DNA of 64,000 nt from Manduca sexta (Eukaryota > Arthropoda > Insecta > Lepidoptera > Sphingidae). A program made the translations under genes and the position numbers. This document shows, piece after piece, positions 1 through 13,700 of this stretch. Numbering within the stretch: the stretch's first letter is position 1; the number at the start of each line of letters is the position of its first letter. Under the pieces are notes generated by a model. It saw only the letters and a list, made by a program, of their open reading frames with translations. It made no database searches and was not told the DNA's origin. Location of the stretch: assembly GCF_014839805.1 (NCBI RefSeq), contig NC_051123.1, positions 4,632,727 to 4,696,726 on the forward strand. The letters are read 5' to 3'.

Positions 1-3000
1 TTGTCCGGCCACTTGACGTGTTTGATCCGGCACGCAGCTGGTTTATGGAACTGCGTTTCCATATTTCGTGTTCCGTGTTTAATTGAATGCGGAGGAAGGG
101 TTTACGGCAAAACTAAAGCCAATTATTGGTTATTCATTAAAATAAATTGCAAACATTTAGTGAGGTTTTTAAACAATATTGGATTGAATTATAATTATTA
201 TGTTCCAGGTAATTCGCTACCTACAACACAAGATTTCTTACCTATTTATTTTTATTACTGATACTCTAAAAATTTCGAGCGATATATATTATTTATTACC
301 TTTCTAAAAACATCATAAATTACAAACATTGAAATATTCATTGAACGTAGACAATAGCATGACCCATATAACAATTAAAAAAATAACAATATTTCAAACT
401 ATAGTGGTCAATTTCCTTATTTACCAATACCATTTCCACGTAACAAACTGCCAATCAGTAACTCTAAACAATTTAATAACAACGTAATGGTTGTTTGTGC
501 GTGACTGTGAGGCGCCTACCTCGACATCCGCCACGCCATAGAGCCTCGAAATGGTGTGATTTTAGCTATAGAAGTGTTCTAATTTTTCCTGAGCCTTTTA
601 GTCTTTTGGTCACGTGAAACTTTCCTGAATAAGAAATCCCATAGTGGACTTTTCCCAGAGAACAAGTATAGAACATAAGTCTATCAATATACAAATTGCA
701 CACAAATTGGTTCAGCGCTGTTAATGTTTTAAATATCCCAACAACTAGAGAATATATCGGTATTTTAGTAATATCAATAAAATATAATGTTAAATTAGTG
801 GCTATGATTTGAATTAACCTTTTTCCCTCTTTTTGGACCTGCTTCCCTGTTTAAAACATAAACTGCAAAGTCTAGAATAACTCCAGACTCTATAAAAATG
901 TCGTTAGTTGTAATTCAAATTCAAAGACCTATCTGCCCAAGTTATAATCGAAGTCTTCGTTTTATTGTAGAAATCTGGTCGAAATAAATATTCGCGTTCG
1001 CAAATCGCCTATCAATTTGTTTTAGGCTTACATTGGTCTAGATAATATCTATTCAATACAGTCATATACCGCTGCTGAATAAAGCAACTTCTATTCATGA
1101 AGAAAACACTCGTAGAATAGAATACGTACGAAAACAGATGCCAACAATTTGTATTGTCCGTAGTAGAATCGTATAAATAATTCAAGAAAAGCGACTACAG
1201 CGGATCGCGTGCGATACGGTGCGTGCCGTTGCGGCGGCCATTTTGTGCCCAAAAATTGGCGGGAAAATTGAGAAAACGACACCCACAAACTCGACTAATA
1301 AACTCACGTGAATTATGCAAACTACCGCACGCCCCGGGAAATGCGGAATAATAACATACATATAACATAATAATAACAAACGAATTATACATTTATATCA
1401 CTGTTGGGGCGTAGTTGAAATTTATGCTATTTAAAATGCAGTGTTACTTTAGGTAAACAAACTCGGATTATATTTTTGCAAGTGAAGGAACGAAGATTAA
1501 TATTTCTACTTTTTAAATACGCAAAACATTATATTATTTAAGAAGTACTTAATATTCATACAAATACTACTTCATTTATGACTTAATTTAGAAGGCATAT
1601 CAAGAAACCTTATCTACTGAAAGGAACACAAAAATGACACCATAACCCAATACAAAAATAAAAAGGCATACCTAGAGAAACTTTATGAAAGACCAAGGAA
1701 ATGAAATAGTCCGCCATTACTTAACATAACGCGTCTAATCCTGAATTTGCTATTAATACTATTGGAAAACATGAAACTACTAACGAAAGTAGTCTTGGAG
1801 GTTCCATTAAACATTTCTAAGTCTACCACATCCAATAATAAAGTGCACCGTATACCAACGTCTATATTAACATTGCAACTGCATTGACCTGGATATTAAC
1901 ACAATCATGCCACGAAAAAGTTGATATTTTCATTCGCAAGGCTTCAAACGTGTTAGTGTTGCATTTATGTAAATTTCATACGAAGAAAAAGAAATGTGTT
2001 AATACAGGGATGGATTATGGAACTGAAGCGTGGTACAGAACCCCGTTGTAGTTAATTTTGCATAAAGCATGAGTCCCACACTCTAAATGTTACCATAAAT
2101 TTATAGCAAATTGATAAAAGTGAGCTTTGCAGTTCATACGAAGATGAGGTTTTGCAAGAGATATAATAACCGAAATATCTTCCTCTACATTTTATGAGGT
2201 GTTCGACCGATCTTATTATTAGTATTACTTTTTTTTCTTTAATTATTATTAGTTATGTCACTCGTATTTCTGTAAGTTTACTGTGAAACACAAGTTTTGG
2301 GTTATAATTATATTAAAAAACCTTATTTGTAGCAATAAGTATGGGTTACCATTGTAACCTATTTTGTGTGTAAAATAAAAAAAACATCGTCATCAATTTA
2401 AAAATTCTTATTACAAAAACCTATAAATAAATATGTTTTTTCAAAATAATAAAATCTAATTTCGAGTATATTCGTGAAGAGAAAACAACCTCAACTGACA
2501 AACAATTCAAGCAAATCTTCAGTCTAAGCACTATTTGAAACCACCCACAAACGCCTAAATTCCACCCTTGCGTTATATAATCTACTAACTATGTATATTT
2601 TATTATGAAAGTCAAAGAAGTTGTCAGTTTGATGTGTCTGTCAAATAGATTGCGGTCGACTTCCAAACTTGGCGTAGTAAAAATAGTTGATCAAGAATTT
2701 TATCAATACCAAACTTCAATTTTCATAGAAATTGACTATAAAGTACGTATAATTCCCAATCTTTTTTATTTATTTCTACAGCTTCATTTGTTTTTGTAAA
2801 GTATTTTTCTTATAAAATATCATACTTTTTACTGACAAAGTTCAAACTTAATTTCAGTAAATAAAACATCACTTAATAGTATCTATGGCAACATGAATAT
2901 CTTCCTCCAATATTAACAAAAAAAAACTTTCCAATGCCAAAATTAAACCAAAACACGCCAACTTAAAACAAAAGCAACCTGACATGTCAATAACCCATAG

Positions 3001-5748
3001 AAATATTAAAAAGGGCGACATCTTCACTCCGATATAAAAACCACGAAACTCAAAACACTCCAAATTCGGTATTTAGTGCCAATAAAACCGTCACCATGAG
3101 CATACTTGCCCAAATTCGTGGTTCACAACTCATGGAAAGTGGGATCGTGTGACAATAAAATGCCCCCTACAAGTGGTATTAGAATGGAAGGCAACGGGAT
3201 GGGCGCGAGGCACGCATCGCATAATCACCAGTATAAGTTGACCTCTCACAGGAATAGCTACCGGAATTGTTAAAACGCAAAACTTGCAGAAATGTTTGCA
3301 AATGCAAGATTTACTCTGTTTCAGTCATATACATTATTGCTAGATTAGTGTTAAATTTGATAGAAATATATTGCTGTATAAATTACGTAAACGAAGAGCT
3401 TGACTTTGATTTGTTTTTGTTTTGCATAAATAATTAATAATTTTACGTGAAATATTTTTGTAGATATCAGTTTACTTACGTATAAAGATCCATGAAATTT
3501 GCATAAAACTAATAAATGAGCGCACTTTGTCGAAAAATACTGCCCAAAAACAAAACACCGCAATTAATGTAGCCTTTACATCGTATTAATGTCAAACTAT
3601 ACATTTTCCTGTATCATTGAAATACAAAATTTTCCGGCCACGCCAAAATGTTTACAAAAGAAAGCTCAAGTTATACTGGCCACATATGCCCTCGCAAGTT
3701 CAGGGGGCTAAATCACCTATCATTAAGGGTGGTGCCAAACTAACGGCTCTACGTGGTGTTTCTTTTTATGTGTTTCGTTTGAGCAGCAAACTTGACGGTA
3801 CAATTTATGTGTTACCTTTGTTTTCGCCTTAGAATAATGCTGGAAGATTTGTTTATTAAAGAAATGCTATTGTTAACCAACATACACTAATATATGTATG
3901 TTGATGCTTATGGTGACAGTTACATTGAAAAAGGGAGTAAATTTCGTTGATTTAAAGAACGTAATAGTAATCTAGGTGGCTACGAAGTTTTAATTTTTAA
4001 GACATTTATATCAGCTTCTTAAATAGTAGAACAATGCGTCTTAAACCACTTCAAATAGTCTCCCCTAAGAAATAACTCGACAGTTCCAAAGAACAAAATC
4101 TCATCTGCAAAATACTCTAGTTGTAGTACGAACGTTTTAAGCTAAGTGAAAATATAAATATCAATTACTCACCACAAAATATAAATTACATTGATTTTTG
4201 ATAACAATCAATAGTCTTGAAATGAGTTATTGATATTATATTTTCACTTAAATTAAAACCTTACTGCATCATAAGTACTTCACAGACAAGATTACGTTCT
4301 TGGGGACCGTCTAACTATCCAATAAAGATCGAACTCATACTCAAATTGCCTTTTTAAATACCCTAAATTACTTAAAATAATATACACACGATTTTGTCAC
4401 GTTTAATATTTTACTAGTAAGCAAAAATTACCGCCTCAAAGGAGAGAACCAGTTAGGGAAAAAAAATTACCCGAAAGAATGTTAACTAATCGGTATCAAC
4501 GCGCACGCCCATTACATTACAAAATGACAGTTATTTACCAAGACGTGTAAGCACTTCCTTCCGAGACATTTGCCGTCGCTTTCTCCACATATCAAGGAGT
4601 TTCAAGTTTTCGAAGTGCAAAAGTAACTTTGCATCGCACCTTCATCGTCAATTTTCGTAGGGTGGACCACCGAAATTGCCATTTACGTCAGCGAGCGCGT
4701 TGGAAATATGACGTGTAGCGTCAGGTCGTACATTTCGCGGACGATTTGCATAGGAAAACCGTAAACCTGTCAGTGTTGACGCACCGTCGCCGATACGACG
4801 TGGTGACACGACTCTTCATTTATAATCGTCGATAAATAACCTTGGTACGTCTAGGGAGCGATTTGGGTTCCATCGAGCCAATTTATTATCCTTCCGTTAT
4901 GGAAGATGTACGTTTATTATCCAAGTCATAATAAAATGTAGCCAATAATGGCTAATTAAAACAATCAGCATCCAGTATAGAATGATTCCGAAATATAATT
5001 TTATTGGCACTAAAGTTGTTCCCTGATTACCTTAAATATTTTCCATACAACCTAAAATGTCTATAGTAGAAACAACATGGCTTAAATAAATGCCTAGTCC
5101 CAAAAATAGACAAACCGGCAACTCTTACCTAAGTATCTCTTCAGATACTTCAAATACACGCCACAAAATGGCCGAAACAAGCTATCAGAATTTCTATTTT
5201 CTACACTTACTAACAAACTCACAGTTGTTTCAATACATTGCTAAACTATAGCTATCTAAACTAAGTACAGAACCCTGTTTACATTGTTATATAAGGCTAT
5301 TTGTATGTGTATATAACATGGATATGACAATTAACTAAGTGAAACCATTTGTGAAGTTTTGTTAAAAAATAGTTGACACACGACATGTTCAAATTGAGTC
5401 GTTACATAACTGTAATAACTTTAGTGGATATCATCATTACCGTAGATGTCACACCGTCACGGCAGGATCCTCTGGGGGTAGACAGTGGGACAAAAACTGC
5501 TTGAAACAGCTAACGATATTGTTACCAACCTATTACCATATCAAACGTACTGTAATTAAATATGAAAGATCAGATACCAAAATTTGCATTTGCATGAGTC
5601 CGGATCAAGTGTAAACCTTATTATTTGGTGAACACCACAGCCCAAACTGATATCTAAAAGAAATGATATGCTTCTTGCCATAAACGTAAGTTACAGGAAT
5701 TACAATTTTTACCACCAAAAAACAGTTAACAAACGTCGTATTTCTTCT
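1..5748. other. non-coding DNA, probably omb intron
   Basis: No exon, RNA gene or transposase is recognisable. Open frames are short and AT-driven. The stretch holds one dispersed repeat (2278-2386), Pho/YY1-like GGCCATTTTG motifs at 1236-1245 and 5164-5173 (reverse orientation), and a less AT-rich patch at about 4640-4860 with an exact ATTTGCAT octamer at 4744-4751. This patch could be a regulatory element, but nothing proves it. Confidence 0.5.
2278..2386 (+). repeat. dispersed repeat, copy 1 (partner at 45308-45420)
   Basis: A stretch with AACACAAGTTTTG, then TTATAATTATATTAAAAA, and ending TTTTGTGTGTAAAATAAAA recurs in the same order and strand at 45308-45420. There it ends in TAATAAATAAATAAAT. 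The A/T-rich short-repeat tail suggests the 3' end of a retroposed element, but the family is not recognised. Confidence 0.5.
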
Positions 5749-6005
5749 TGTGGTAGGATATATTTTATATCAGTCCCGATAGCGACCGCCGTGCACAAGG
5801 TGTCTAACCCTACCATAGCGACCCACGTAAGTGTGTCGCGTTCGGGATTAGCCTGTATATATTTGGTTCCAACAGGCCGACATAATTATGACGACTATCG
5901 AGGGGCATTCATAATCATCTCTCATCAGTCGTCATTCTACTGGACCCCACTCCACTTATTATCAGGTTCAGAGGGGTCACTTTGCCGTGCGCGCATAAAA
6001 AGAAA
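5749..6005 (+). repeat. lepidopteran interspersed repeat, family A (GTTCCAACAGGCCG), copy 1
   Basis: The copy contains GGATATATTTTATATC, GATAGCGACC, GTGTCGCGTTC and GGTTCCAACAGGCCGACATA, then TCATCTCTCATCAGTCG and CCCACTCCACTTATTATCAG. The same blocks in the same order occur at 15048-15260 and 21873-22105, with fragments at 16528-16650 and, inverted, at 17995-18075. This is an abundant non-coding repeat of lepidopteran genomes, as I recall it. No TIRs or coding sequence are visible, so the class is undetermined. A 172-codon open frame crossing the copy is fortuitous. Confidence 0.7.
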
Positions 6006-6047
6006 TAGGGTACCGGACTCAATTTGTTCTTTACTATTATCAAATAC

Positions 6048-7053
6048 TAGCTTTTGCCCGCGGCTCCGCCCGCGTTATAAAGTTTTTCAGGCTAAAGTTT
6101 TCCGTTATAAAAGTAGTAGTCTCCCGGTAGTGAGCCTATGTTCTTCTCAGGGTCTCAAACTGTCTCCATACCAAATTTCATCTTAATACGTTGGGTAGTT
6201 TTTGAGTTTAACACGTTCAGACAGACAGATGCAGCGGGGGACTTTGTTTTATAATATATTTATTAGAACTTTTTAAGTGAAACAATCCCGTCATACATCA
6301 TTGTTGCATAACTTTAACCGTTTACGCAGCGCAGACAACGGAAGCTCTCAAAACTAATTATTTACCCCGTTTATGCAACATGTTTCATTACTGCTCCGCT
6401 CCTATTGGTCATAGCGTGATGATATACTTATAGCCTATAGCACTCCAGGAACAATGGGCTATCCAACACAAAAAGATTTTTTTAAGTTCAAACCGGTAGT
6501 TCCTGTGATTAGCCATTACTGCTCCGCTCCTATTGGTCATAGCGTGATGACATATAGCTTATAGCGGTCCACAAATAAAGGGCTATCCAACACAAAACGA
6601 ATTTTTCAGTTGAAACCGGTAGTTCCTGAGATTAGCCATTACTGCTCCGCTCCTATTGGTCATAGCGTGTTGATATATAACTTTGAAAACTCCACAAACA
6701 AAGGACTATTCAAAACAAAAAGAATTTTTCAGTTCGAATCGGTAGTTCCTGAGATTAGCCATTACTGCTCCGCTCCTATTGAATATACCGTGATGATATA
6801 TAGCCTATAGCACTCCACGAACAAAAGGCTATCCAACGCAAAAAGATTTTTTCAGTTTGGACCGGTAGTTCCTGATATTAGCCATTACTACTCCGCTCCT
6901 ATTGGGTATAGCGTGATGATATATAGCCTATAGCACTCTACGAGCAAAGGGCTATCCAACGCAAAAAGAATTTTTCAGTTTGGACCGGTAGTTCCTGAGA
7001 TTAGCGCGTTCAAACAAACAAACAAACAAACTCTTCAGCTTTATATAATAGTA
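6048..7053 (+). mobile_element. minisatellite-bearing non-autonomous element, unit 1 of a head-to-tail dimer
   Basis: The element starts TAGCTTTTGCCCGCGGCTCC, runs through ACTTTGTTTTATAATATATT, a 130-bp unique segment and five 123-bp minisatellite units, then (CAAA)n. It ends CTCTTCAGCTTTATATAATA followed by GTA. The next unit begins immediately at 7054 with the same TAGCTTTTG start. The first 210 bp resemble the reverse complement of the repeat at 63293-63511. Both ends are common in lepidopteran genomes. Without recognisable TIRs or TSDs I leave the class open; a Helitron-like or retroposed origin are both possible. Confidence 0.65.
6387..7006 (+). repeat. 123-bp minisatellite, 5 units
   Basis: Units begin ATTACTGCTCCGCTCCTATT at about 6387, 6515, 6638, 6761 and 6884. 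Spacing is 123 bp after a first unit of 128 bp. Each carries TAGCGTGATGATATATAGCC, a CAAAGGGCTATCCAAC block and CCGGTAGTTCCTGAGATTAG. Units differ by scattered substitutions. The array ends in the tetranucleotide (CAAA)n at 7011-7031. Confidence 0.93.
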
Positions 7054-8310
7054 TAGCTTTTGCTCGCGGCTCCGCCCGCGTTATAAAGTTTTTCAGGCTA
7101 AAGTTTTCCATTATTAAAGTAGTAGTTTCCCGGGAGCCTATGTTCTTCCCAGGGTTTCAAACTGTCTCCATACCAAAGTTCATCTTAATACGTTGGGTAG
7201 TTTTTGAGTTTAAGACGTTTAGGCAGACGGATGCAGCGGGGGACTTTGTTTTATAATATATTTTTTTAGAACTTTTTAAGAGGAACAATCCCGTCATACA
7301 TCATTGTTGCATAACTTTAACCGTTTACGCAGCGCACGAAACGGAAGCTCTCAAAACTAATAAATTATCCCCGTATTTGCAACATTTTTCATTACTGCTC
7401 CGCTCCTATTGGTATATAGCGTGATGATATACAGCCTATAGCACCCCACAAATAAAGGGCTATCCAACACAAAACGATTTTTTTAGTTCAAACTGGTAGT
7501 TCCTGAGATTAGCCATTACTGCTCCGCTCCTATTGGTCATAGCGTGATGATATATAACTTAGAGCACTCCACAAACAAAGAGCTATTCAACACAAAAATA
7601 TTTTTTCAGTTCGAATCGGTAGTTCCTGAGATTAGCCATTACTGCTCCGCTCCTATTGGGTATAGCGTGATGATATATAGCCTATAGCACTTCACGAACA
7701 AAGGGCTATCCAACGCAAAAATAATTTTTCAGTTTGGACCGGTAGTTCCTGAGATTAGCCATTACTGCTCCGCTCCTTTTGGGTATAGCGTGATGATATA
7801 TAGCCCATAGCAATTCACGAACAAAGGGCTATCCAACGCAAAAAGAATTTTTCAGTTTGGACCGGTAGTTCCTGAGATTAGCCATTACTGCTCCGCTCCT
7901 ATTGGGTATAGCGTGATGATATATAGCCCATAGCAATTCACGAACAAAGGGCTATCCAACGCAAAAAGAATTTTTCAATTTGGACCGGTAATTCCTGAGA
8001 TTAGCCATTACTGCTCCGCTCCTATTGGGTATAGCGTGATGATATATAGCCCATAGCAATTCACGAACAATGGGCTATCTAACGCAAAAATAATTTTTCA
8101 GTTTGGACCGGTAGTTCCTGAGATTAGCCATTACTGCTCCGCTCCTATTGGGTATAGCGTGATGATATATAGCCTATAGCACTCCACGGACAAAGGGCTA
8201 TCCAACGCAAAAAGAATTTTTCAGTTTGGACTGGTAGTTCCTGAGATTAGCGCGTTCAAACAAACAAACAAACAAACAAACAAACTCTTCAGCTTTATAT
8301 AATAGTATAG
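7054..8310 (+). mobile_element. minisatellite-bearing element, unit 2 of the dimer
   Basis: This is the same architecture as 6048-7053, beginning TAGCTTTTGCTCGCGGCTCC directly at the end of unit 1. It has the same spacer (CCCGTCATACATCATTGTTG) and the same ending CTTCAGCTTTATATAATAGT at 8291-8310. It is longer because it holds seven minisatellite units and a longer (CAAA)n at 8257-8285. Sharing of the junction sequence TATAG indicates a tandem duplication or tandem insertion. Confidence 0.65.
7391..8252 (+). repeat. 123-bp minisatellite, 7 units
   Basis: Units start at about 7391, 7515, 7638, 7761, 7884, 8007 and 8130, almost exactly 123 bp apart. Units 4 to 6 of this array are nearly identical to each other (shared CCCATAGCAATTCACGAACA), while the outer ones are more diverged. 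This is the pattern expected from recent internal amplification by unequal exchange. Confidence 0.94.
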
Positions 8311-10439
8311 ATTTACATAATATAAATTATAACACAGAAGGAATTATTAAAATCCGGTAAAAAATCAACAAGTTATAAGTCTTTGAATTTCGGTGGAAGG
8401 GGTAATTAACAAGAAACAGAAAAGAGACGAAATATCCACATGTGACGTCATAGGGAATTACGACGCGTGCGAAAAAAAGAGATGAAGCGATATCCCCACG
8501 TCGCGCCCACTTCTGCACGTTACAATATTTTAAATATGAATTACTCGCTCATCTTTTAACCAATTGTTATGCAGTTTTCGCAGGAGTGCTTCTTTTTCGT
8601 ATTATTAACCATTACATATAGAATAATGTACAAAATCAAGCATAGGCCGGTCCCCTATTCTGAGTATTAAAAACGAAGAGTACAACGCAGAATCATTTCA
8701 AAGCTTACATATGACTAGCTTGCACGTTGTCAATCATTGTAGAACTATACAATACATGACACATATAAACGTGGCGCCGAACTGGCACAGCAATTGTAAC
8801 TCGTGCAAGGCGTCAAAACAATTTCAATTTTAAATTTGTTGTCATTTCACACGGACACGAATGCACTTCAACTTGGAGTGTTCACTTTGAAGTTGTTTAT
8901 GTTGGTTTTGTGTTGAGGATTATTTATGGTTGAAGTTAAATCAAGATGGAGTAGTTATCGCTACTCATCAACACTCCAGATAATTTCAAAAAATCGAAAT
9001 AATCTTTAAAGAAAGAGGCGATTTTTGCGTGGATTTTTCAAGGCACCACAATAATCTTACAACTAATAGGCTGTAAAGCGTAAAAAGGAACCTAAAGAGT
9101 TATTCCTTATTGATGATCATTCATTACATTGTCATGAATTTACTAATATATCCTTTATCGGCATGAAAGTTCAAAACTTAACATATTTTGCATGATTTCA
9201 TTAAAGCACTTTCCTCACATTTAAAATATTTTAAAAGAATATCGTTTTATTAATAGCAGCATTAAATATTTCACATTTCACCCATTTCTCCTACATATCT
9301 GATACTCAAGTTATTGTCAGAGAGCTCGCACCCGTGGAATGTCTTGACTATATTTTTATTATATCTGCCGCCCTCACACCTGCGCCGTGGCTCGTGAAAA
9401 CGTCAATTTTACATTTTCCGCATTCTTTGCTCGCAAGTGTTTTTGATATTCACTTTTGTAGGGTTGTCTCTTTTTGTGCCCACACGCTGATATAGTTGAA
9501 TTTGATTTAACGCCTAGAAATTAAAATGTATCGCGAAATGGTTAAGGTCCAGTGTAATTTTTAATATTATTCACGTATGAGCAAAAAGGAGTGGTTAGTT
9601 ACAATTGATTGTTCCATCATAGAGATTTCCATAAGGCATATAAATTTAAGAGCAGACTGAATTTTCTGTATTATGCTGTTCTTCTCGTCCAATGTCTTCG
9701 GATATTATTGTCTATATTCAAACCTTAATAAATTATTTTTGTACTACAATTTATTTTTTTACAAAAATACGTTTGTGACAGCCCTATCCGTGGAATATTT
9801 TGACGCGAGGGGCAAACTTCGCCGTCATAATGTGGCATCACAAACATACCTCGCGTCTTCCTCAAGTGTCAACCGAACAAATACCTTTCTTTTAAGAAAC
9901 AAATAACACATGTTTTATTTAATATAGCTATTTTATTGCTCATTGTTTTGTTATGTATATATTACATGCCATACGGTCTATATTTCTTTAACATGTGTAC
10001 GATACTTTTTCAAAAGCAAATTACCTTACAGCCAAAATTTACACATAACCAAAACTTGCATAGACAATGCAAAATTTACGCAAATTCCCTCAATCATTCA
10101 CTAAAGCTTCTCGATCAACGAATTCCATTAATTTTTTTATTAATACTAATTGCCGAAATTCAAAGTTGCAAGTAAAAGCTGGTAGCGCAGTAAGTCGCAG
10201 AACAACGCCAGGGCGGGCGGCTGGGCGGCGCTAAATGACAAATGAGATTGCCGGCCGGAGGCGGGAGAGATTGATACTGCTGGCAACGTTACAGTTATAT
10301 GAGTAGAGTGGTAACCTGTACTTGTTTGAACTAGGTCATTCTTAACTCCTATCATGGGTATTGAAATAAATCTAGTTTTCGAATTTTATCGAGGATTTTA
10401 TCAGGTCATTCTTGTCATGGATGTCGAAATAAATGTAGT
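8311..10439. other. non-coding DNA, no recognisable gene
   Basis: AT-rich intronic sequence. A CpG-rich patch at about 10190-10280, with GGGCGGGCGGCTGGGCGGCG, stands out from its surroundings. Nothing else is assignable. Confidence 0.45.
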
Positions 10440-10745
10440 TATCGATTTTTTTTTAATTTAATTTTCTCTCGACGTTCCAAAGACTTTGCAGCTTTCATGG
10501 TCAAGGGGCGGACTGATGAGTTGGTCGTCCGAAAAGTCAGTTACAATATCCTACATTTTTCAAAGTCTTTCGGATCACGAAGCGGATTTCTTGGTCGACC
10601 GAAAAGTTAGTAAATCCAGTTACAATATCCTTCATTTTCAAAGTCTTTAGGATCACGGGGCGTATTTCTTGGTCGACCGCAAAGGTAATAACAATATCCT
10701 ACATTTTATATATTAAAAAAAAAACCGTAGATCGGACCAACAGCA
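10440..10745 (+). repeat. dispersed repeat, family B, with three internal ~80-bp units
   Basis: The copy begins ATCGATTTTTTTTTAATT and TTCCAAAGACTTTGCAGC, then carries three tandem units starting near 10477, 10561 and 10639. Each has CAAAGTCTTT, a GGGGCGGA-like block, TTGGTCGACCG and TACAATATCCTACATTTT. It ends near CCGTAGATCGGACCAACAGC. Single-unit relatives sit at 43586-43760 and 58999-59110. The family is unclassified and has no coding capacity. Confidence 0.7.
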
Positions 10746-13700
10746 AACACAAACGGAGTAAAGTAATCGCTTGCCTGTCTCCAAACATTCACATTAACTT
10801 AGACTTCATAACACCTCACCGTGAACTTGAAAACGATAACAAATCCAATGCAAACTTCGAATTACATCACAGCTTCGATCGTCGCCCTGAACTTGAAAAA
10901 TAAAGTTATTTACGGATCCCGCCAATGCTACGTATCATAACGTCGGACCAGCAACCCGCTCTGGAAACATCGTAGCTTCATCCGCTGAAAGGCTTCCTCT
11001 GTACAACTCACTGAGTCCTGTTGGGTAAAAATAGACTATGTTTTAATGCAGATGTATAGAATTTTATTCATATTGCTTCAAGAGCGCTGCCAGCCGATGG
11101 CCTCGAGGGGGGCTTGAGTTGATATGAAGAACGAAAAAAGTATGAATTGTAGATAAAGTCTATATCACATGTTCCTTCCCCACTTTCCCTCTCCCGCTTT
11201 TACAATAACATAGAGCAGAGCTCAATTAAGCGTACGGAATATTGAAACGGAATTGGTGAATTCATTCGAGTTTCGACGTACGGAAATGATCGATCAAGCA
11301 AGTCAAGTCTAAAACTTAGGACTGTTAGACTAACTTTTTATAATGCTTTACATTTGGCAACGATTTTAGGACTTTTGGGGAGGGGCAGCTATAAGTCCCT
11401 GCCCCCCTTGGTAACAGTCTTGTATTGCTTTATTATTTCTGCGTTAACTGTTTTCCACGGGTGGGCATTCCTCTTAAGTCTTAGTCCATTGCTGTCCAGC
11501 ATGGATGGCAGACGCATTTATTCAATTATTGGTCCGAACCTTTACCTTTTTACTGACAATGATCGATAGCTCTACCTATGTTTTTTAATCAACGGCTACC
11601 GACTTCTAAGGGTTCATTGGTATCGGACCCCGCAGTCCACATAGAGAGAAACCTGCGAATGAGATACTGGCATCCCCCAGCTTAGCCACTTCAGGGTCTT
11701 GAAAGAAAGTTGGAAAGGGATACCTGGGAAAGAAGTATGGGGGGATATCTTAGGATGGGAGGAAAGGAGAAGACTCGGAAATGTTCGCTAGCCCTTATAG
11801 GTCTTAATGTGAATTGGCAATCATGAGGTATACACATTTAACTGTGTATATAGGGCCAAATAGCCCTGTGCATGGTATTGGTAGCATTAGTCCAATTGCC
11901 TATAAAGGAGGATTGTTGTTTTTTTCTCAGTTTAAAAAAAAAGTTAATTCCCTTTGTTTTAGGAAATGCAATAGGTTACGGTTATAAGGTAGAACTACTG
12001 CGAAACAAAAACATCTGCTCCAGTTGGCGTTAGTCATAACGGGACCTTTAAATGTCAAATGTAATCTCATTCCATCCCACTTAATCGGAAATTATTGCTC
12101 AAAGTTATCAAAAATTCCTTTTACATGTATTGATCATCGACATTCTACGAAAGTTCTTATTTTTACCATTATAAATTAAACAAGCCATTACAATATTTTG
12201 TGATAAGACAATATTGATTCCGTTGAACTATAAATGTGGCGCAACATGTTGCCATGTCGCCTACTCACAAGTTGCGCTTAACCGTTATCTAGTAAAACAA
12301 GCCTTAGCCGCGTCCTACGCTTTCTTTCAAACTCAAAGACCGGTAGCCCGGAGCTATTAAGATAAAAAACTGGATGCGGCAATATCAACAATTATAAAGT
12401 GGTATTAATTCGAGTGACATTCCGTGTTCGATGTTATAATGCCGGATGATTTTGTAGATGCCACGGTGGTCTCGGTTAATTAGTATTTGACAGTCGGAGA
12501 TAATCATCTTTATGGTGAACCACTTTCTACGTCATGTAGCTAGTACGCTGTGTTATCTTGATATGAATGCTTCATAGAGTATTTTGTACGTTATTTAATT
12601 CTGATGCTTTCGGTTTCCCGACTTTATCATGAAGAGTTACATTAAAATACACTATAGCTTATGTTTATACCGAGGATAAAGAAAAAAGGAACTATTTAAA
12701 GAGCCAGTACAAATCAACACTAAAAAGTAAATCATTCGCGCACGAAGTCCGCAAGAAATATTTAACAATCGGCATCATGATTTAACATCGGTTTTAAATC
12801 ACACAAATTTCAAAACCACCAGATGAGTAGTTTTGCTAACAGAATTCATGACATATTCATTCACAAAAAAATCTAAAACAATGCGCGACATTAAAAGATA
12901 CAAATCAACAAACACTTTTGAGAAAACATTCCAAAAATCCCTTCATTACATCGCAGAGTCAATCTATAAAGATCCGTGTTCTTATTACTTTAGTCATAAA
13001 ACCGAAAATGGAATGGCAGAATGGTCGTTTAGTGCATGCGCACTTAAGGATTGAGTAGTGTGCGTAAAAAACGAAAGGGCTGTGTGTGAGTGAATGAGCT
13101 TCAACTCGTTGATAAGGTGCAATAAAAAGTTGGATTTAAACACCTTATCGCCGTATCGGCCGGTCTATTGGTGGTCGACGGACATCGAACACTAAAAGCC
13201 ATGGAGAGGTTATGAATTTAAAATAATAAAATATTTTTTATTAGTTATTATTGATGTTGTGAGTACTATTGAAGGCTGTTATATTGTTGTTTGATTTTTG
13301 AACTTAAACACGTTAAAAGTAATTTCCTTTAAAGTTAAAAATTCAACAGTTACATACATATAAAAAAAAAATTGTTCCAAAAAATCTTTAAGTGAATTTA
13401 ACAGAAGTTTTAAGTCAGATGCATTGATAAGTCCTATTACATTATAATACTAAACGCTCTAAACACAACCAACTCTAAACAACAATTTATTCTGTAAAAC
13501 TTACGCAAACAACTCAGTAAAAAAACACACACACAAACTCATTACTTACGCATTAAACCTATTTAAATACAATTTCCATCAATCCGTTTCAAGAATCCGT
13601 CTTTATCAAAATCACTTAAATGTGAGACTATCCTTAATCCATTTTATTTACCAACATTCATACAATGCACATACCAGATTACAATGAGGATATCTAAAGC

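Noticed and set aside
5668..6186. 172-codon open frame
   Set aside because: It runs through interspersed repeat family A and into the next element, with no domain features. The other family A copies carry stops.
6387..8252. CRISPR-like array
   Set aside because: The 123-bp units are contiguous tandem copies without spacers, in an animal genome.
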